From NCBI GenBank assembly GCA_003202005.1, contig QJJF01000001.1, positions 527,099 to 591,098 on the forward strand: DNA of 64,000 bases, written 5' to 3'. Below, in pieces: positions 8,892 through 18,065 of this stretch. The notes below the pieces were generated by a model. That model worked only from the letters and a program-made list of their open reading frames with translations. It was not told where the DNA came from and ran no database searches. Positions within the stretch are counted from its first letter, which is position 1. Each line of letters opens with the position of its first letter. The DNA is from Williamsia faeni (GTDB taxonomy: Bacteria > Actinomycetota > Actinomycetes > Mycobacteriales > Mycobacteriaceae). Position numbers and translations under genes: made by a program.

Positions 8892-11444
8892 TCAGCCGAC
8901 CACCAGGGTCTCGCCGTCGGCGCTCGTGTTCACCGGGACGACGTCGCCGTCGGTGATGTCACCGGCCAGCAATGCCCTCGCGAGCTGGTCGCCGATGGAC
9001 TGCTGAACCAGCCGGCGCAGCGGACGAGCACCGTAGAGCGGGTCGAATCCGCGTGTGGCAAGCCACTTCTTGGCGTTCTCGGAGACCTCCAGGTCGAGCC
9101 GGCGTTGCGCCAGGCGCTTGCCGAGCTGACCCAACTGGATGTCGACGATCGAGACCAGTTGGTCCGGGGTGAGTGCATCGAACACCACGACATCGTCGAG
9201 GCGGTTGATGAACTCGGGCTTGAACGCCGACCGCACCGCTGCCATCACCTGATCCTTGGTTCCACCCGAACCCAGGTTGGACGTCAGGATCAGGATCGTG
9301 TTGCGGAAGTCGACCGTACGTCCCTGACCATCGGTCAGACGACCCTCGTCGAGGACCTGCAGCAGGATGTCGAACACGTCCGGATGTGCCTTCTCAACCT
9401 CGTCGAACAGCACCACCGTGTAGGGGCGACGCCGCACCGCCTCGGTCAACTGGCCGCCGGCCTCGTAGCCGACGTAGCCCGGAGGTGCACCCACCAGCCT
9501 TGCCACGCTGTGCTTTTCGCCGTACTCGCTCATGTCGATGCGGACCATGGCATGTTCGTCGTCGAACAGGAACTCGGCAAGAGCCTTCGCCAGCTCGGTT
9601 TTACCGACGCCGGTCGGGCCGAGGAACAGGAACGAACCCAGCGGCCGATTCGGGTCGGCAACTCCGGCCCGGGCCCTGCGCACTGCGTCGGACACCGCTT
9701 CGACAGCAAGCTTCTGGCCGATCACCCGGGATCCGAGTTCCTGCTCCATCCGCAGCAGTTTGGTGGTTTCACCTTCGAGCATGCGCCCGGCGGGGATACC
9801 GGTCCAGGCCGAAACCACCTGTGCCACATCGTCCGGTCCGACCTCCTCCTGCAACATCACGTCGCCGGTAGAGTCAGCACCCGACTTCGCCACGGCGGCG
9901 TCGAGCTCCTTTTCCAAAGTCGGGATCGTGCCGTACCGGAGTTCGGCTGCCCGGCCCAGGTCGCCGTCACGTTCGGCCCGCTCGGATTCGCCGCGAAGGG
10001 TTTCGAGGCGTTCCTTGAGGTCGCGCACCGAGTCGATGGCGTTCTTCTCTCCCTGCCAGCGGGCCGAGAGCTCGTTGAGCTTCTCGCGCTGGTCGGCCAG
10101 CTCCTGGCGGAGCTTGTCCAGCCGTACCTTCGATGCTGCGTCGGTCTCCTTTTCGAGAGCGACCTCTTCGACCTCGAGCCGGCGGACGACCCGCTCGACC
10201 TCATCGATTTCGACTGGGCGCGAATCGATTTCCATTCGCAGCCGGGATGCGGCCTCGTCGACCAGGTCGATGGCCTTGTCCGGCAGGAAGCGCGCGGTGA
10301 TGTACCGATCACTCAGGGTCGCGGCAGCCACCAACGCGGAGTCGGTGATGCGCACGCCGTGGTGCACCTCGTAGCGCTCTTTCAGTCCGCGCAGGATGCC
10401 GATGGCGTCTTCTACCGACGGCTCCCCGACATACACCTGCTGGAAACGACGCTCGAGGGCCGCGTCCTTCTCGATGTACTGACGGTATTCACTGAGGGTG
10501 GTGGCACCCACCATCCGCAGTTCACCGCGGGCGAGCATCGGCTTGATCATGTTGCCGGCGTCCATCGCGGAGTCGCCGGTAGCACCGGCACCCACGATGG
10601 TGTGCAGCTCGTCGATGAACGTGATGACCTGTCCTGCAGAGCCTTTGATCTCTTCCAGGACTGCCTTCAGGCGCTCCTCGAACTCACCGCGGTACTTGGC
10701 ACCGGCGACCATCGAACCCATGTCGAGGGAGACGACCGTCTTGCCACGCAGGCTCTCGGGAACGTCGCCGGCGATGATGCGCTGGGCCAGACCCTCGACG
10801 ATCGCCGTCTTGCCGACGCCGGGTTCGCCGATGAGGACCGGGTTGTTCTTGGTCCGACGACTCAGCACCTGCACGACGCGACGGATCTCGGTGTCGCGGC
10901 CGATGACCGGATCGAGCTTGCCCTCACGGGCAGCGGCGGTCAGGTCGGTGGAGTACTTCTCCAACGCCTGATACGTGCTTTCGGGGTCCGCGGTGGTCAC
11001 GCGAGCGCTGCCGCGGACCGCAACAAATGCGTCCTGCAGGGCCTGGGCTGTCGCGCCGGCACCGGCGAGCAGCTTGGCTACGTCAGAGTCGCCCTTGGCG
11101 AGACCGACAACCAGATGCTCGGTCGAGACGTACTCGTCGTCGAGTTCACCGGCGAGCTGCTGGGCCGCTGAAATCGCTGCGATGCTCTCCCGGCTCAACT
11201 GCGGGGTCGAGCTGGCGCCGGAGGCCTTGGGCAACCCGGCGACGATCTGTTGCGCGGCGCCACGGATCTGAGCAGGGTCAACGCCAACCGCCTTGAGCAG
11301 CGGCGCAGCGATTCCGTCGGACTGATCCAGCAATGCGACGAGCACATGGGCAGGCCGGACATCCGGATTACCGGCTGCCGCTGCATCCTGGATCGCGGCC
11401 GACAACGCGGCCTGCGTCTTGGTGGTGGGGTTGAAGCTGTCCAC
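8892..11444 (-). CDS. clpB: ATP-dependent disaggregase ClpB
   Basis: The 850-residue protein is a full-length Hsp104/ClpB AAA+ disaggregase. It has an N-terminal Clp repeat domain (residues 1-145), a first ATPase with GEPGVGKTA and [19 protein letters not shown], a middle coiled coil (about 400-520), and a second ATPase with [14 protein letters not shown] and [12 protein letters not shown]. With DnaK/DnaJ/GrpE it pulls proteins out of aggregates in the cytosol. The start is GTG 11444 with GAAGGAAGG upstream. An HspR-type operator lies about 80 bp upstream, which fits heat-shock control in actinobacteria. Confidence 0.98.
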   Translation of the reverse strand: MDSFNPTTKTQAALSAAIQDAAAAGNPDVRPAHVLVALLDQSDGIAAPLLKAVGVDPAQIRGAAQQIVAGLPKASGASSTPQLSRESIAAISAAQQLAGELDDEYVSTEHLVVGLAKGDSDVAKLLAGAGATAQALQDAFVAVRGSARVTTADPESTYQALEKYSTDLTAAAREGKLDPVIGRDTEIRRVVQVLSRRTKNNPVLIGEPGVGKTAIVEGLAQRIIAGDVPESLRGKTVVSLDMGSMVAGAKYRGEFEERLKAVLEEIKGSAGQVITFIDELHTIVGAGATGDSAMDAGNMIKPMLARGELRMVGATTLSEYRQYIEKDAALERRFQQVYVGEPSVEDAIGILRGLKERYEVHHGVRITDSALVAAATLSDRYITARFLPDKAIDLVDEAASRLRMEIDSRPVEIDEVERVVRRLEVEEVALEKETDAASKVRLDKLRQELADQREKLNELSARWQGEKNAIDSVRDLKERLETLRGESERAERDGDLGRAAELRYGTIPTLEKELDAAVAKSGADSTGDVMLQEEVGPDDVAQVVSAWTGIPAGRMLEGETTKLLRMEQELGSRVIGQKLAVEAVSDAVRRARAGVADPNRPLGSFLFLGPTGVGKTELAKALAEFLFDDEHAMVRIDMSEYGEKHSVARLVGAPPGYVGYEAGGQLTEAVRRRPYTVVLFDEVEKAHPDVFDILLQVLDEGRLTDGQGRTVDFRNTILILTSNLGSGGTKDQVMAAVRSAFKPEFINRLDDVVVFDALTPDQLVSIVDIQLGQLGKRLAQRRLDLEVSENAKKWLATRGFDPLYGARPLRRLVQQSIGDQLARALLAGDITDGDVVPVNTSADGETLVVG

Positions 11445-11522
11445 GAGTCACCTTCCTTCTAGGTCTATACAAGCAGTTACGGGTCGCAATTGCGCCCGTT
11501 CAGAAGGTGTAACGCATCGAGA

Positions 11523-11543
11523 GTTGAGTCTGTTCCGCTCAAG
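11523..11543. promoter_or_regulatory. HspR-associated inverted repeat (HAIR) upstream of clpB
   Basis: GTTGAGT-N7-GCTCAAG at 11523-11543 matches the HAIR consensus CTTGAGT-N7-ACTCAAG with one mismatch in each arm and exact spacing. HspR represses dnaK and clpB operons in actinobacteria. The element lies 79 bp upstream of the clpB GTG. A TATAGA near 11465 could be its -10 box. Confidence 0.8.
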
Positions 11544-11668
11544 TCTGAATTCTCCAGTTTTGGCACCGCCCGTTCCCCCCTCCTGCTGCTGCTGCGGTCG
11601 TCCAAAGTCTGGACCGGGGTAAAAGTCTGGAATTCAGGACTGGAAGGCCCGACGCCGGCTGACCAAGA

Positions 11669-12334
11669 TCAGATACGACCGGCGTTCAGGAACTCGACCA
11701 CCTCATCCGGAAGCCCTGGAAGCCGGACGAGTGCATCCAGGAGCGCATGAGCGCAGCGATCTGCAACTTCATCGCGGCCGATGCTGCGATGGAGCGCCCA
11801 CTGGCGCATGAACTCCTGCGTGAACGCCAGCCAGGCGCCGACGATTACGGGCATGAGCTGCTGCGCGTCTTCTGGCAGTTCGACGTCCAGCATGTCGCGA
11901 AGTCGGCCGACCACGAGATTGCTCAGGTACTCGCGGTCACGATGGTCGCGGCTGATCAGCTGCGGGTCTGTATCACCGATCCCCAACAGGATCGTGTCGG
12001 CAGCATGAGGGTGATTCTCGTACTGCTCCAGATACCCGAGCACACCGACCCGGACCTGCCCGAACGCGGACGCAGCAGGATCTATTGTGGCCTCGGTCCG
12101 CTCCAGCATCTTGTCGGACAGCGAATTGAGGACGGCCACGAACACCGATCGTTTGTCGGGAAAATACCGATACATCAACGCCCTGGAGACACCCGCCGCC
12201 TCGGCGACGTCATCCATGCGCACCGAGTCATAGGCATTCTCGCCGAACAGTCGAGCACCGGCCCGGATGATCTCTGCCTGACGGGCCTCGGGCGACAATC
12301 TTCGCCGGGGAACGTCGGCCGCCTTACTTGACAC
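11669..12334 (-). CDS. TetR-family repressor divergent from the P450 gene
   Basis: The N-terminal HTH reads IIRAGARLFGENAYDSVRMD, then DVAEAAGVSRALMYRYFPDKRSVFV, a clear TetR domain. The C-terminal half is a helical effector domain of unknown ligand. GTG 12334 (MSSKAADVPRRR) gives 221 aa; the frame remains open to 12409 but would cover the operator. It is divergent from the cytochrome P450, and the 56-bp gap holds a perfect 24-bp palindrome. In bacilli the CYP102 gene is repressed by a TetR protein (Bm3R1) through a similar promoter palindrome, so a fatty-acid-like effector is a reasonable inference. Confidence 0.88.
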   Translation of the reverse strand: MSSKAADVPRRRLSPEARQAEIIRAGARLFGENAYDSVRMDDVAEAAGVSRALMYRYFPDKRSVFVAVLNSLSDKMLERTEATIDPAASAFGQVRVGVLGYLEQYENHPHAADTILLGIGDTDPQLISRDHRDREYLSNLVVGRLRDMLDVELPEDAQQLMPVIVGAWLAFTQEFMRQWALHRSIGRDEVADRCAHALLDALVRLPGLPDEVVEFLNAGRI

Positions 12335-12358
12335 GTGTTGAATAGTAGCGCACGATTT

Positions 12359-12382
12359 CTTAGTAGACGCACGTCTACTAAG
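12359..12382. promoter_or_regulatory. Perfect 24-bp palindromic operator between tetR and P450
   Basis: Two perfect 11-bp arms, CTTAGTAGACG and its reverse complement, flank a 2-nt CA spacer. The site abuts the ribosome site (AAGGGGGAC) of the P450 gene and lies 25 bp from the tetR start. It can therefore block both promoters. A degenerate partial copy (TAGTAGCGCACG) lies about 20 bp to its left, near 12343. Confidence 0.85.
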
Positions 12383-12390
12383 GGGGACAT

Positions 12391-13800
12391 ATGACATTGC
12401 CACATCCACCGCGGCGGCTGCCGCTTCTCGGCGACCCGGTCACGATGAACCTGCGGGCACCCATGCAGGCACTGGTCGATGTCGCTCCGCGGATCGGGCC
12501 GCTGTTCGAGACCACCACGCTTGGCGCCCGTTACGTCATTGCCGTCGGGGCAGATGTCGTGGCCGAATTGAACGACGAGAAGCGATTCGCCAAGCACCTT
12601 GGCCCAGAACTCGAAGGACTGGTCCCCGCCGCGGGCGACGGGTTGTTCACGGCCGAGAACGAGAGCACCAACTGGCAAGCAGCACACCAACTACTGGTGC
12701 CCGCGTTCAGTCAGCAGGCGATGCGGAACTATCACCCGGTGATGCTGGAAGTGGCCGCCGAGCTCACCGACAAATGGGACCGCAGGCTCGGTGGCGCCGT
12801 CGACGTTCCCGCAGACATGACCCGGGTGGCGTTGGAGACGATCGGGCGATCGGCCGCCGGATACAGCTTCGGCAGCTTCGAGGGGACCGGGCAACACCCA
12901 TTTGTCCGGCACATGATCGGCGTGCTGAAAGGCAGTCTGGTCGAGGCGTTCCTGCGTCGGTCGTGGCTCCCGAAGTGGATGGCGGCGGCAGGCGCCTGGC
13001 AGGTCCGCCGTCACGGCGATCAGATGAAGCTGATCGTTGACGAGATCGTGGAAGAACGACGCCGGTCACAGGGCAACACCGATGACCTGCTGGCACTGAT
13101 GCTCAGGCCCGGAGCGGACGGCACACCGATCCTCGATGAGGCCAACATCCGCTACCAGTTGATCACGTTTCTGGTTGCGGGTCACGAAACAACCTCAGGT
13201 GCTTTGTCTTTCGCCTTGCACCACTTGTCGATGCGGCCAGATGTGGTCGATGCGGCGCGTGAGGAGATCGACCGGGTCTGGGGAGATACGTCGAGTCCAT
13301 CCTTCGAGCAGGTCACCAAACTGCGATATGTCCGGCGAGTCTTCGACGAGACCCTGCGGCTGCATCCCACGGTTCCGGGCTATTTCCGCAAGGCCCGCCA
13401 TGACACCACATTGAGCACCGGTCATCCGGTACAGGCCGACGACTGGTTTCTTGTGCTGGTCGGCGGCCTACATCGAGATCCGTTGTGGGGCCCCGATCCC
13501 GATGAGTTCGACCCGGATCGATTCCTTCCCGATCTGGTGCGCGCGCGGCCCGGACACCTCTACAAACCGTTCGGGACCGGGCTGAGGTCGTGCATCGGCC
13601 GCCAATTCGCCATCCACGAAGCAGTTTTGATACTGGCAACACTAATCCGCCGGTACGACTTGACCGCCAATCCCGGATATCGACTCCGGACCTCCGAACG
13701 ACTGACCGCGATTCCACGGCGCCTTCGGCTGACCCCGACGATCGCGTCTCGAACGCTGCCCCGCTCTGCCGACGTCGATCCAGCAAAAAGATACGTCTAG
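12391..13800 (+). CDS. Cytochrome P450, stand-alone CYP102 (BM3)-like heme domain
   Basis: The 469-residue protein aligns by eye with the heme domain of P450 BM3. Shared features include the region GDGLFTAENESTNWQAAHQL followed by LVPAFSQQAM, the I-helix oxygen-activation motif VAGHETTSG, the K-helix ETLR, and the heme loop FGTGLRSCIGRQFA with Cys at about residue 401, the BM3 position. BM3 enzymes hydroxylate long-chain fatty acids near the omega end. Here the chain stops where the fused FMN/FAD reductase would begin, and no reductase or ferredoxin gene is adjacent. Electrons must come from elsewhere or from peroxide. The ATG has a strong AGGGGG site and an operator immediately upstream. Confidence 0.92.
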   Translation: MTLPHPPRRLPLLGDPVTMNLRAPMQALVDVAPRIGPLFETTTLGARYVIAVGADVVAELNDEKRFAKHLGPELEGLVPAAGDGLFTAENESTNWQAAHQLLVPAFSQQAMRNYHPVMLEVAAELTDKWDRRLGGAVDVPADMTRVALETIGRSAAGYSFGSFEGTGQHPFVRHMIGVLKGSLVEAFLRRSWLPKWMAAAGAWQVRRHGDQMKLIVDEIVEERRRSQGNTDDLLALMLRPGADGTPILDEANIRYQLITFLVAGHETTSGALSFALHHLSMRPDVVDAAREEIDRVWGDTSSPSFEQVTKLRYVRRVFDETLRLHPTVPGYFRKARHDTTLSTGHPVQADDWFLVLVGGLHRDPLWGPDPDEFDPDRFLPDLVRARPGHLYKPFGTGLRSCIGRQFAIHEAVLILATLIRRYDLTANPGYRLRTSERLTAIPRRLRLTPTIASRTLPRSADVDPAKRYV

Positions 13801-13947
13801 TGCGCCACCGCGTGGATCCGAATAACTTTCGGTCTTGACGGTCACGCACAAGCGCAGCCGCTGCCGGACCTCGACGGCGTACGGGGGATCGCCTGAGGCA
13901 ACAGGGTGTGGCGGAATTAAACGGACCGCGGTTTCATTTAGCTTGGT

Positions 13948-14967
13948 ATGAAGAACATCGGATTCCTCTCCTTCGGGCATTGGTCCGACTCGCCGGGCTC
14001 GCAGACGCGGTCGGCCGCCGACACGCTCCTGCAGTCCATCGATCTCGCTGTTGCGGCCGAGGACCTCGGGGCGGACGGCGCGTACTTCCGCGTCCACCAC
14101 TTCGCCCGACAGCTCGGCTCGCCGTTTCCACTGCTCGCAGCGGTGGGCGCAAAGACAAGTCGCATCGAGATCGGCACCGGCGTGATCGACATGCGCTACG
14201 AGAACCCGATGTACATGGCCGAAGACGCCGGCGCCGCCGACCTCATCTCGGAAGGCCGGCTCCAGCTGGGGATCAGCCGCGGATCCCCCGAACAGGTCAT
14301 CAACGGCTACCACTACTTCGGCTATGTGCCCGGCGATGACTCGAACGACGCCGACATGGCGCGCCATCACACCGACGTCTTTCTCAAGGTCATCGATGGT
14401 GCGAAGTTCGCCCAGCCCAACCCGGCGCCGATGTTCCCCAACCCGCCCGGCGCGCTCGGCATCGAACCGCAGTCACCGGGTCTGCGCGACCGGATCTGGT
14501 GGGGTGCCGGCAGCCGCGCAACTGCGGAGTGGACCGCGCAGCAGGGCATGAACCTGATGAGTTCGACGTTACTGACCGAGGACACCGGCGTCCCCTTCCA
14601 CCAGCTGCAAGCCGAGCAGATCGAGCGATTCCGTGATGCCTGGAAAGTGGCCGGTCACGAGCGAGAGCCACGAGTTTCTGTGAGCCGCAGCATCTTTGCA
14701 CTCGTCGACGACCGGGACCGCGCCTACTTCGGTCGCGGTGGCGACAACACGGATCAAGTAGGTGTCATCGATGGTGGTGTCGCCAGATTCGGTCGCAGCT
14801 ACGCCGACGAACCGGATCGACTGATCGAGCAACTCCGCGAGGACGAGGCGATCGCCGCGGCCGACACCCTGCTGCTCACCGTGCCGAATCAGCTTGGCGT
14901 CGAATACAACACCCACGTCATCGAATCGATCCTGAAACACGTCGCACCCGAACTCGGCTGGCGCTGA
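13948..14967 (+). CDS. Luciferase-like (LLM class) flavin-dependent oxidoreductase
   Basis: This 339-residue protein has the bacterial-luciferase TIM-barrel pattern: GFLSFGHW at the first strand, ADGAYFRVHHFARQLGSPFPLLAAV, TSRIEIGTGVIDMRYENPM, and a phosphate-binding RLQLGISRGSPEQVI. Members use FMNH2 or F420 to oxidise aldehydes, ketones or sulfur compounds, and the substrate is not evident here. It starts 147 bp after the P450 stop with its own possible promoter, so a shared operon is uncertain. No ribosome site is obvious before ATG 13948, so a short or absent leader is possible. Confidence 0.85.
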   Translation: MKNIGFLSFGHWSDSPGSQTRSAADTLLQSIDLAVAAEDLGADGAYFRVHHFARQLGSPFPLLAAVGAKTSRIEIGTGVIDMRYENPMYMAEDAGAADLISEGRLQLGISRGSPEQVINGYHYFGYVPGDDSNDADMARHHTDVFLKVIDGAKFAQPNPAPMFPNPPGALGIEPQSPGLRDRIWWGAGSRATAEWTAQQGMNLMSSTLLTEDTGVPFHQLQAEQIERFRDAWKVAGHEREPRVSVSRSIFALVDDRDRAYFGRGGDNTDQVGVIDGGVARFGRSYADEPDRLIEQLREDEAIAAADTLLLTVPNQLGVEYNTHVIESILKHVAPELGWR

Positions 14968-15023
14968 CACTCCGCGTCGAATAGACGCGCCTGCACACGT
15001 CCTGCCAGACGTACCATCGCCTT

Positions 15024-15524
15024 ATGACCGAGCCGGGCCGACAACCGCCGCGCCCGCGCATCGTCGACGCCGCCGCGATCGTCTGGCTGATCGCGTTGGC
15101 GGCGTTGCTGACAACTGCCCTGTTGACAGCCTTGGACTACGTGGACGTGCGCGATGGAGTGACTGACTCATTCGCCGCCGACCACCCGGCGACCGACCGC
15201 AGTGACGTCGCCGCGACAGTGGACGCCATCATGATCGGCAACGCCGTCGTCGCACTGTTGATCTTGGCGGTCGCGGTCGTCGGTGTCATCCGGGTCCGCG
15301 ACCGGCTCCATTCGGGACGGACGATGCTGGCCGTCGACGCCGCGCTCGCGGTGGTTGTCGGGGTCCAATTCTGTCTCGTGGCCGAGCCCGTAACTGAGGC
15401 TGTCGGTGAGGTGATCTCCTTCCTGCCACTCGCGATGGCCGGTTGTGCGGTGATCGGTAGCGCACTGTTGTACGCACCCGCTGTGGGCACGTGGCTCGAC
15501 GCCGCACCACCTCACCACCGCTAG
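15024..15524 (+). CDS. Four-helix integral membrane protein, unknown function
   Basis: The 166-residue product has four predicted membrane segments: AAAIVWLIALAALLTTALLT, AIMIGNAVVALLILAVAVVG, a third around MLAVDAALAVVVGVQF, and FLPLAMAGCAVIGSALLYA. An extracytoplasmic loop rich in Asp/Ala follows TM1. I do not recognise a named family; small four-helix proteins of this kind are common in mycolic-acid actinobacteria. ATG 15024 begins 56 nt after the flavin enzyme. The frame shows strong high-GC third-position bias, which supports real coding. Confidence 0.65.
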   Translation: MTEPGRQPPRPRIVDAAAIVWLIALAALLTTALLTALDYVDVRDGVTDSFAADHPATDRSDVAATVDAIMIGNAVVALLILAVAVVGVIRVRDRLHSGRTMLAVDAALAVVVGVQFCLVAEPVTEAVGEVISFLPLAMAGCAVIGSALLYAPAVGTWLDAAPPHHR

Positions 15525-15559
15525 CCTCTGCCCGGCTCAGCACCAAAGCTGATTTCTAC

Positions 15560-15574
15560 TACAGGACCCTTGTA
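15560..15574. promoter_or_regulatory. Candidate operator/promoter of the tetR-hemerythrin operon
   Basis: TACAGG-ACC-CTTGTA is an imperfect dyad 30 bp upstream of the tetR start. CTTGTA recurs 22 bp later, and an AT-rich GAATATAT between them could be the -10 region. An autorepressor site is a plausible reading but the arms are short. Confidence 0.35.
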
Positions 15575-15604
15575 TTGAATATATGGAGCTTGTAGGATCG
15601 AGCC

Positions 15605-16264
15605 ATGTCGACGGTCGAAAATGACACAGAGGCAGCGGGTACGTCATCCACGCGTACATACAAATCCCCACGGCGCCGAATGCAGGCAGCTCAGACCAGA
15701 GTGGCCATCGTGCAGGCCGCCCATGAATTGTTTGCCGCGCACGGTTGGGTCGGTACCAGCATGCCGCTCATCGCACGAGCGGCTGGAGTGTCCGTCGAAA
15801 CCGTCTATGCCACCATCGGATCCAAGGTTGCGGTATTGAAGGTCGCCGTGGATGTGGCGATCGCCGGCGACGACGAACCGGTTGCGCTGGCCGACCGCCC
15901 CGAATACGCCGCACTCGGACTCGCGCCCACTCTGCGGGAACGAGCACGAGTTGCGGCACAGTTGATCGGCGTGATCAACCAACGCGCCCGCGCACTCGAT
16001 GCCGCCCTGCGCCAGGGTGCGGCAGTCGATGACGAACTCGCCGAACTCCTTGCCACACTTGAGCAAAGTCGTCGGCAGGAGATTGCCGCCGGCGGCGCAC
16101 TGGTCGCGGGCCGCGACCTCCGCGACACCGAACCCGACGAAATCTGGATGCTCACAAGCATCGCGGTCTACGACCTGCTCGTCCGCGACTCCGGTTGGGG
16201 CCGCGACCAATACGAGAGTTGGCTCACCGACCGCATCGAAGAACTGCTCACCCGCCCGACGTGA
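15605..16264 (+). CDS. TetR-family transcriptional regulator
   Basis: The 219-residue protein has an N-terminal HTH: IVQAAHELFAAHGWVGTSMP, then LIARAAGVSVETVYATIGSKVAVL. The C-terminal domain is helical with no assigned ligand. It is followed after 32 nt by the hemerythrin-SRPBCC gene on the same strand, and the two likely form an operon controlled from the promoter around 15560-15600. The N-terminal arm (residues 15-28) is rich in basic residues, which is common in TetR proteins that also contact the minor groove. Confidence 0.85.
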   Translation: MSTVENDTEAAGTSSTRTYKSPRRRMQAAQTRVAIVQAAHELFAAHGWVGTSMPLIARAAGVSVETVYATIGSKVAVLKVAVDVAIAGDDEPVALADRPEYAALGLAPTLRERARVAAQLIGVINQRARALDAALRQGAAVDDELAELLATLEQSRRQEIAAGGALVAGRDLRDTEPDEIWMLTSIAVYDLLVRDSGWGRDQYESWLTDRIEELLTRPT

Positions 16265-16296
16265 CGAGCCGGGCACCGCCGGAAGGCCTCTCAGCC

Positions 16297-17529
16297 ATGA
16301 ATACCGATTCGGCCGCGCCGGCCGACACCCGCATCAACAACATCGTGCACGACGCCCTGCGCCGCGACCTGAATCGTACGAAAACGGCTCTACAAGAACC
16401 GCATTCACCGAATCAGCGGGTGGCGATCGCCGACCACGTCGTGTGGATGACCGAGTTCCTGCACATGCATCACCGCGCGGAAGACACTCTGTGGGCGCTG
16501 GTACTGCCACGCAGCCCGGAGGCCGGCCCACTACTCGATCAGATGGCCGCCGATCATGCCCGTGTCTCTCCGGCCATAGACCGGGTGGCCGCGGCCGCCG
16601 AGGACTTTCGACTGGACGGCTCAGCATTGCAAGAGCTGGCCTCGTCAGTCGAGGCACTCGAGTCGGAGCTGCTCCCCCACCTGCGCCGCGAGGAAGACGA
16701 GGCGATGCCGATCGTCTCGCGCACGCTCACCCAAGCCGAGTTCGCCGAGTGGGACCGGACGACCAACATCGCCCCGAAATCCAAGCGGGAACTGGGAATC
16801 GAGGGGCACTGGCTCATCGACAGCGTGGATCAGGAGCGGTACGACCTGGTTGTCCACCTGGTACCGGCCGCGATGCGCTTCTTTGTGCTGCATGCCTTTG
16901 CCCGTCCGTATCGGCGGGCCTGCGCGCTGCGGTGGGGACCCGATGTCGATGTCACACCGAATCTGAATCCCGAGCAGGCTACTACCGAAACAACATTTCG
17001 CACAGGGGGATCCGTGAGCCTGCACATCGAGGCCCCGCCCCAGGTCCTGTACGACATCGTCGCCGATGTCACCCACACCGGCGAGCGCAGCCCCGAATGC
17101 CGAAGCTGCACATGGCTTCCCGGACCACCGCCGGGAACACTCGGCGCCCGGTTCCGCGGCCACAACTGGTCCCGTCACTTTCGCTGGTCGCGAGTCTGCG
17201 AGGTCGTAGCGGCGGAGCCCGGCGCCGAGTTCGCGTTCCGCACGATTCCCGAACGCATCGACCGCACGAGACACGACTCCACGATCTGGTCGTACACGTT
17301 CACACCGGACGAGCAGGGAACGCTGGTCACGCACTCCTACCGAATCACTGTGTTACCCGCGCGTCCGCTCGTGTGGCTCTATTCGCGGGTCTTCCCCCAG
17401 CACACCGACATGCGCCCACAGATGTTGCAGAACCTGAAGGCGCTGCGGCGGCAGGTCACCAGGTCGGCGGTCACAACGGCCAGAACCGGAAGCCCACATC
17501 AACCTGGTTCATTTCCGCATCCAACGTGA
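16297..17529 (+). CDS. Hemerythrin (HHE)-SRPBCC fusion protein
   Basis: The 410-residue protein joins two domains. Residues about 10-175 form a hemerythrin-like four-helix bundle with metal-ligand-type His and Glu residues (HVVWMTEFLHMHHRAEDTLW, MAADHARVSPAI, LLPHLRREEDEAMPIV). Residues about 255-390 form an SRPBCC/polyketide-cyclase-like START fold (SLHIEAPPQVLYDIVADVTH, PPGTLGARFRGHNW, TIWSYTFTPDEQGTLVTHSY). HHE domains bind a di-iron centre that senses or carries O2, and SRPBCC domains bind hydrophobic ligands. ATG 16297 has GGAAGG upstream. The 3' end overlaps the opposite-strand gene by 59 nt. The function is not known. Confidence 0.78.
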   Translation: MNTDSAAPADTRINNIVHDALRRDLNRTKTALQEPHSPNQRVAIADHVVWMTEFLHMHHRAEDTLWALVLPRSPEAGPLLDQMAADHARVSPAIDRVAAAAEDFRLDGSALQELASSVEALESELLPHLRREEDEAMPIVSRTLTQAEFAEWDRTTNIAPKSKRELGIEGHWLIDSVDQERYDLVVHLVPAAMRFFVLHAFARPYRRACALRWGPDVDVTPNLNPEQATTETTFRTGGSVSLHIEAPPQVLYDIVADVTHTGERSPECRSCTWLPGPPPGTLGARFRGHNWSRHFRWSRVCEVVAAEPGAEFAFRTIPERIDRTRHDSTIWSYTFTPDEQGTLVTHSYRITVLPARPLVWLYSRVFPQHTDMRPQMLQNLKALRRQVTRSAVTTARTGSPHQPGSFPHPT

Positions 17530-18037
17530 CCGTTCGTTCCGCCGGTCCGTCGAGGCCGTAACCGGCCGGGGTCCGCGTCAGGGTCACCACCCAGCAATCG
17601 ACACTGACCGGGACGTCGATATACGCCTGCTCCGACATGTCCACCGGCCCGATGTCCTCAGCGTCACCGCAGGATGAAACATCGAACGCCGCGCCGTTCA
17701 ACGGATCGCCGTTCGTGGTCGTCCAGATTGCGATGTTGCCGAGGAGGTCATGTGGCCCGTCATCGGCCGGAGGCGTCGTCGGCGGCGGCGCGATGGTGGG
17801 CGGCGGCGCCGTGGTGGTACCGGGTTGATCGACGTCGACCGGGCTCGGGGCGGGTGCCGCGCTGTCACCGACCACGGGTTCGGATCCTGTTGTGGGCGAT
17901 GATGTTGCGGGCGCGCGACTGCTCGTCGGGCTCGAGCGCTCCGATGAACTGACCGTTGCCGAACCGGTCTCCTGACCGGTCGATGACGATCCGGATTGTC
18001 TCCGCGAGCGAAAACTGCGTTGGCCGTTGTCGTTCAA
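17471..18037 (-). CDS. Hypothetical Pro/Ser/Thr-rich protein with a C-terminal beta-rich domain
   Basis: The 188-residue frame has a Ser/Thr-rich start, a Pro/Thr linker (TTTAPPPTIAPPPTTPPADD) and a C-terminal domain of about 85 residues with two cysteines and a pattern like prealbumin/SpaA folds (GAAFDVSSCG, VDCWVVTLTRTPAGYGLDGP). Such linkers are typical of exported actinobacterial proteins. However, no signal peptide is visible from the TTG at 18037, so the true N-terminus may differ or a frame error may hide it. It overlaps the hemerythrin fusion tail-to-tail. The real-gene call rests on the low-complexity linker and the domain composition. Confidence 0.5.
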   Translation of the reverse strand: MNDNGQRSFRSRRQSGSSSTGQETGSATVSSSERSSPTSSRAPATSSPTTGSEPVVGDSAAPAPSPVDVDQPGTTTAPPPTIAPPPTTPPADDGPHDLLGNIAIWTTTNGDPLNGAAFDVSSCGDAEDIGPVDMSEQAYIDVPVSVDCWVVTLTRTPAGYGLDGPAERTVTLDAEMNQVDVGFRFWPL

Positions 18038-18065
18038 CGGGTCGACGCGTCGCTAGTCTGATCTG

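Noticed and set aside
8673-11171. Long plus-strand open frame of 832 codons opposite clpB
   Set aside because: It is antisense to the highly conserved clpB gene, and its protein is rich in Arg/His with no recognisable domain. High GC makes such mirror frames common.
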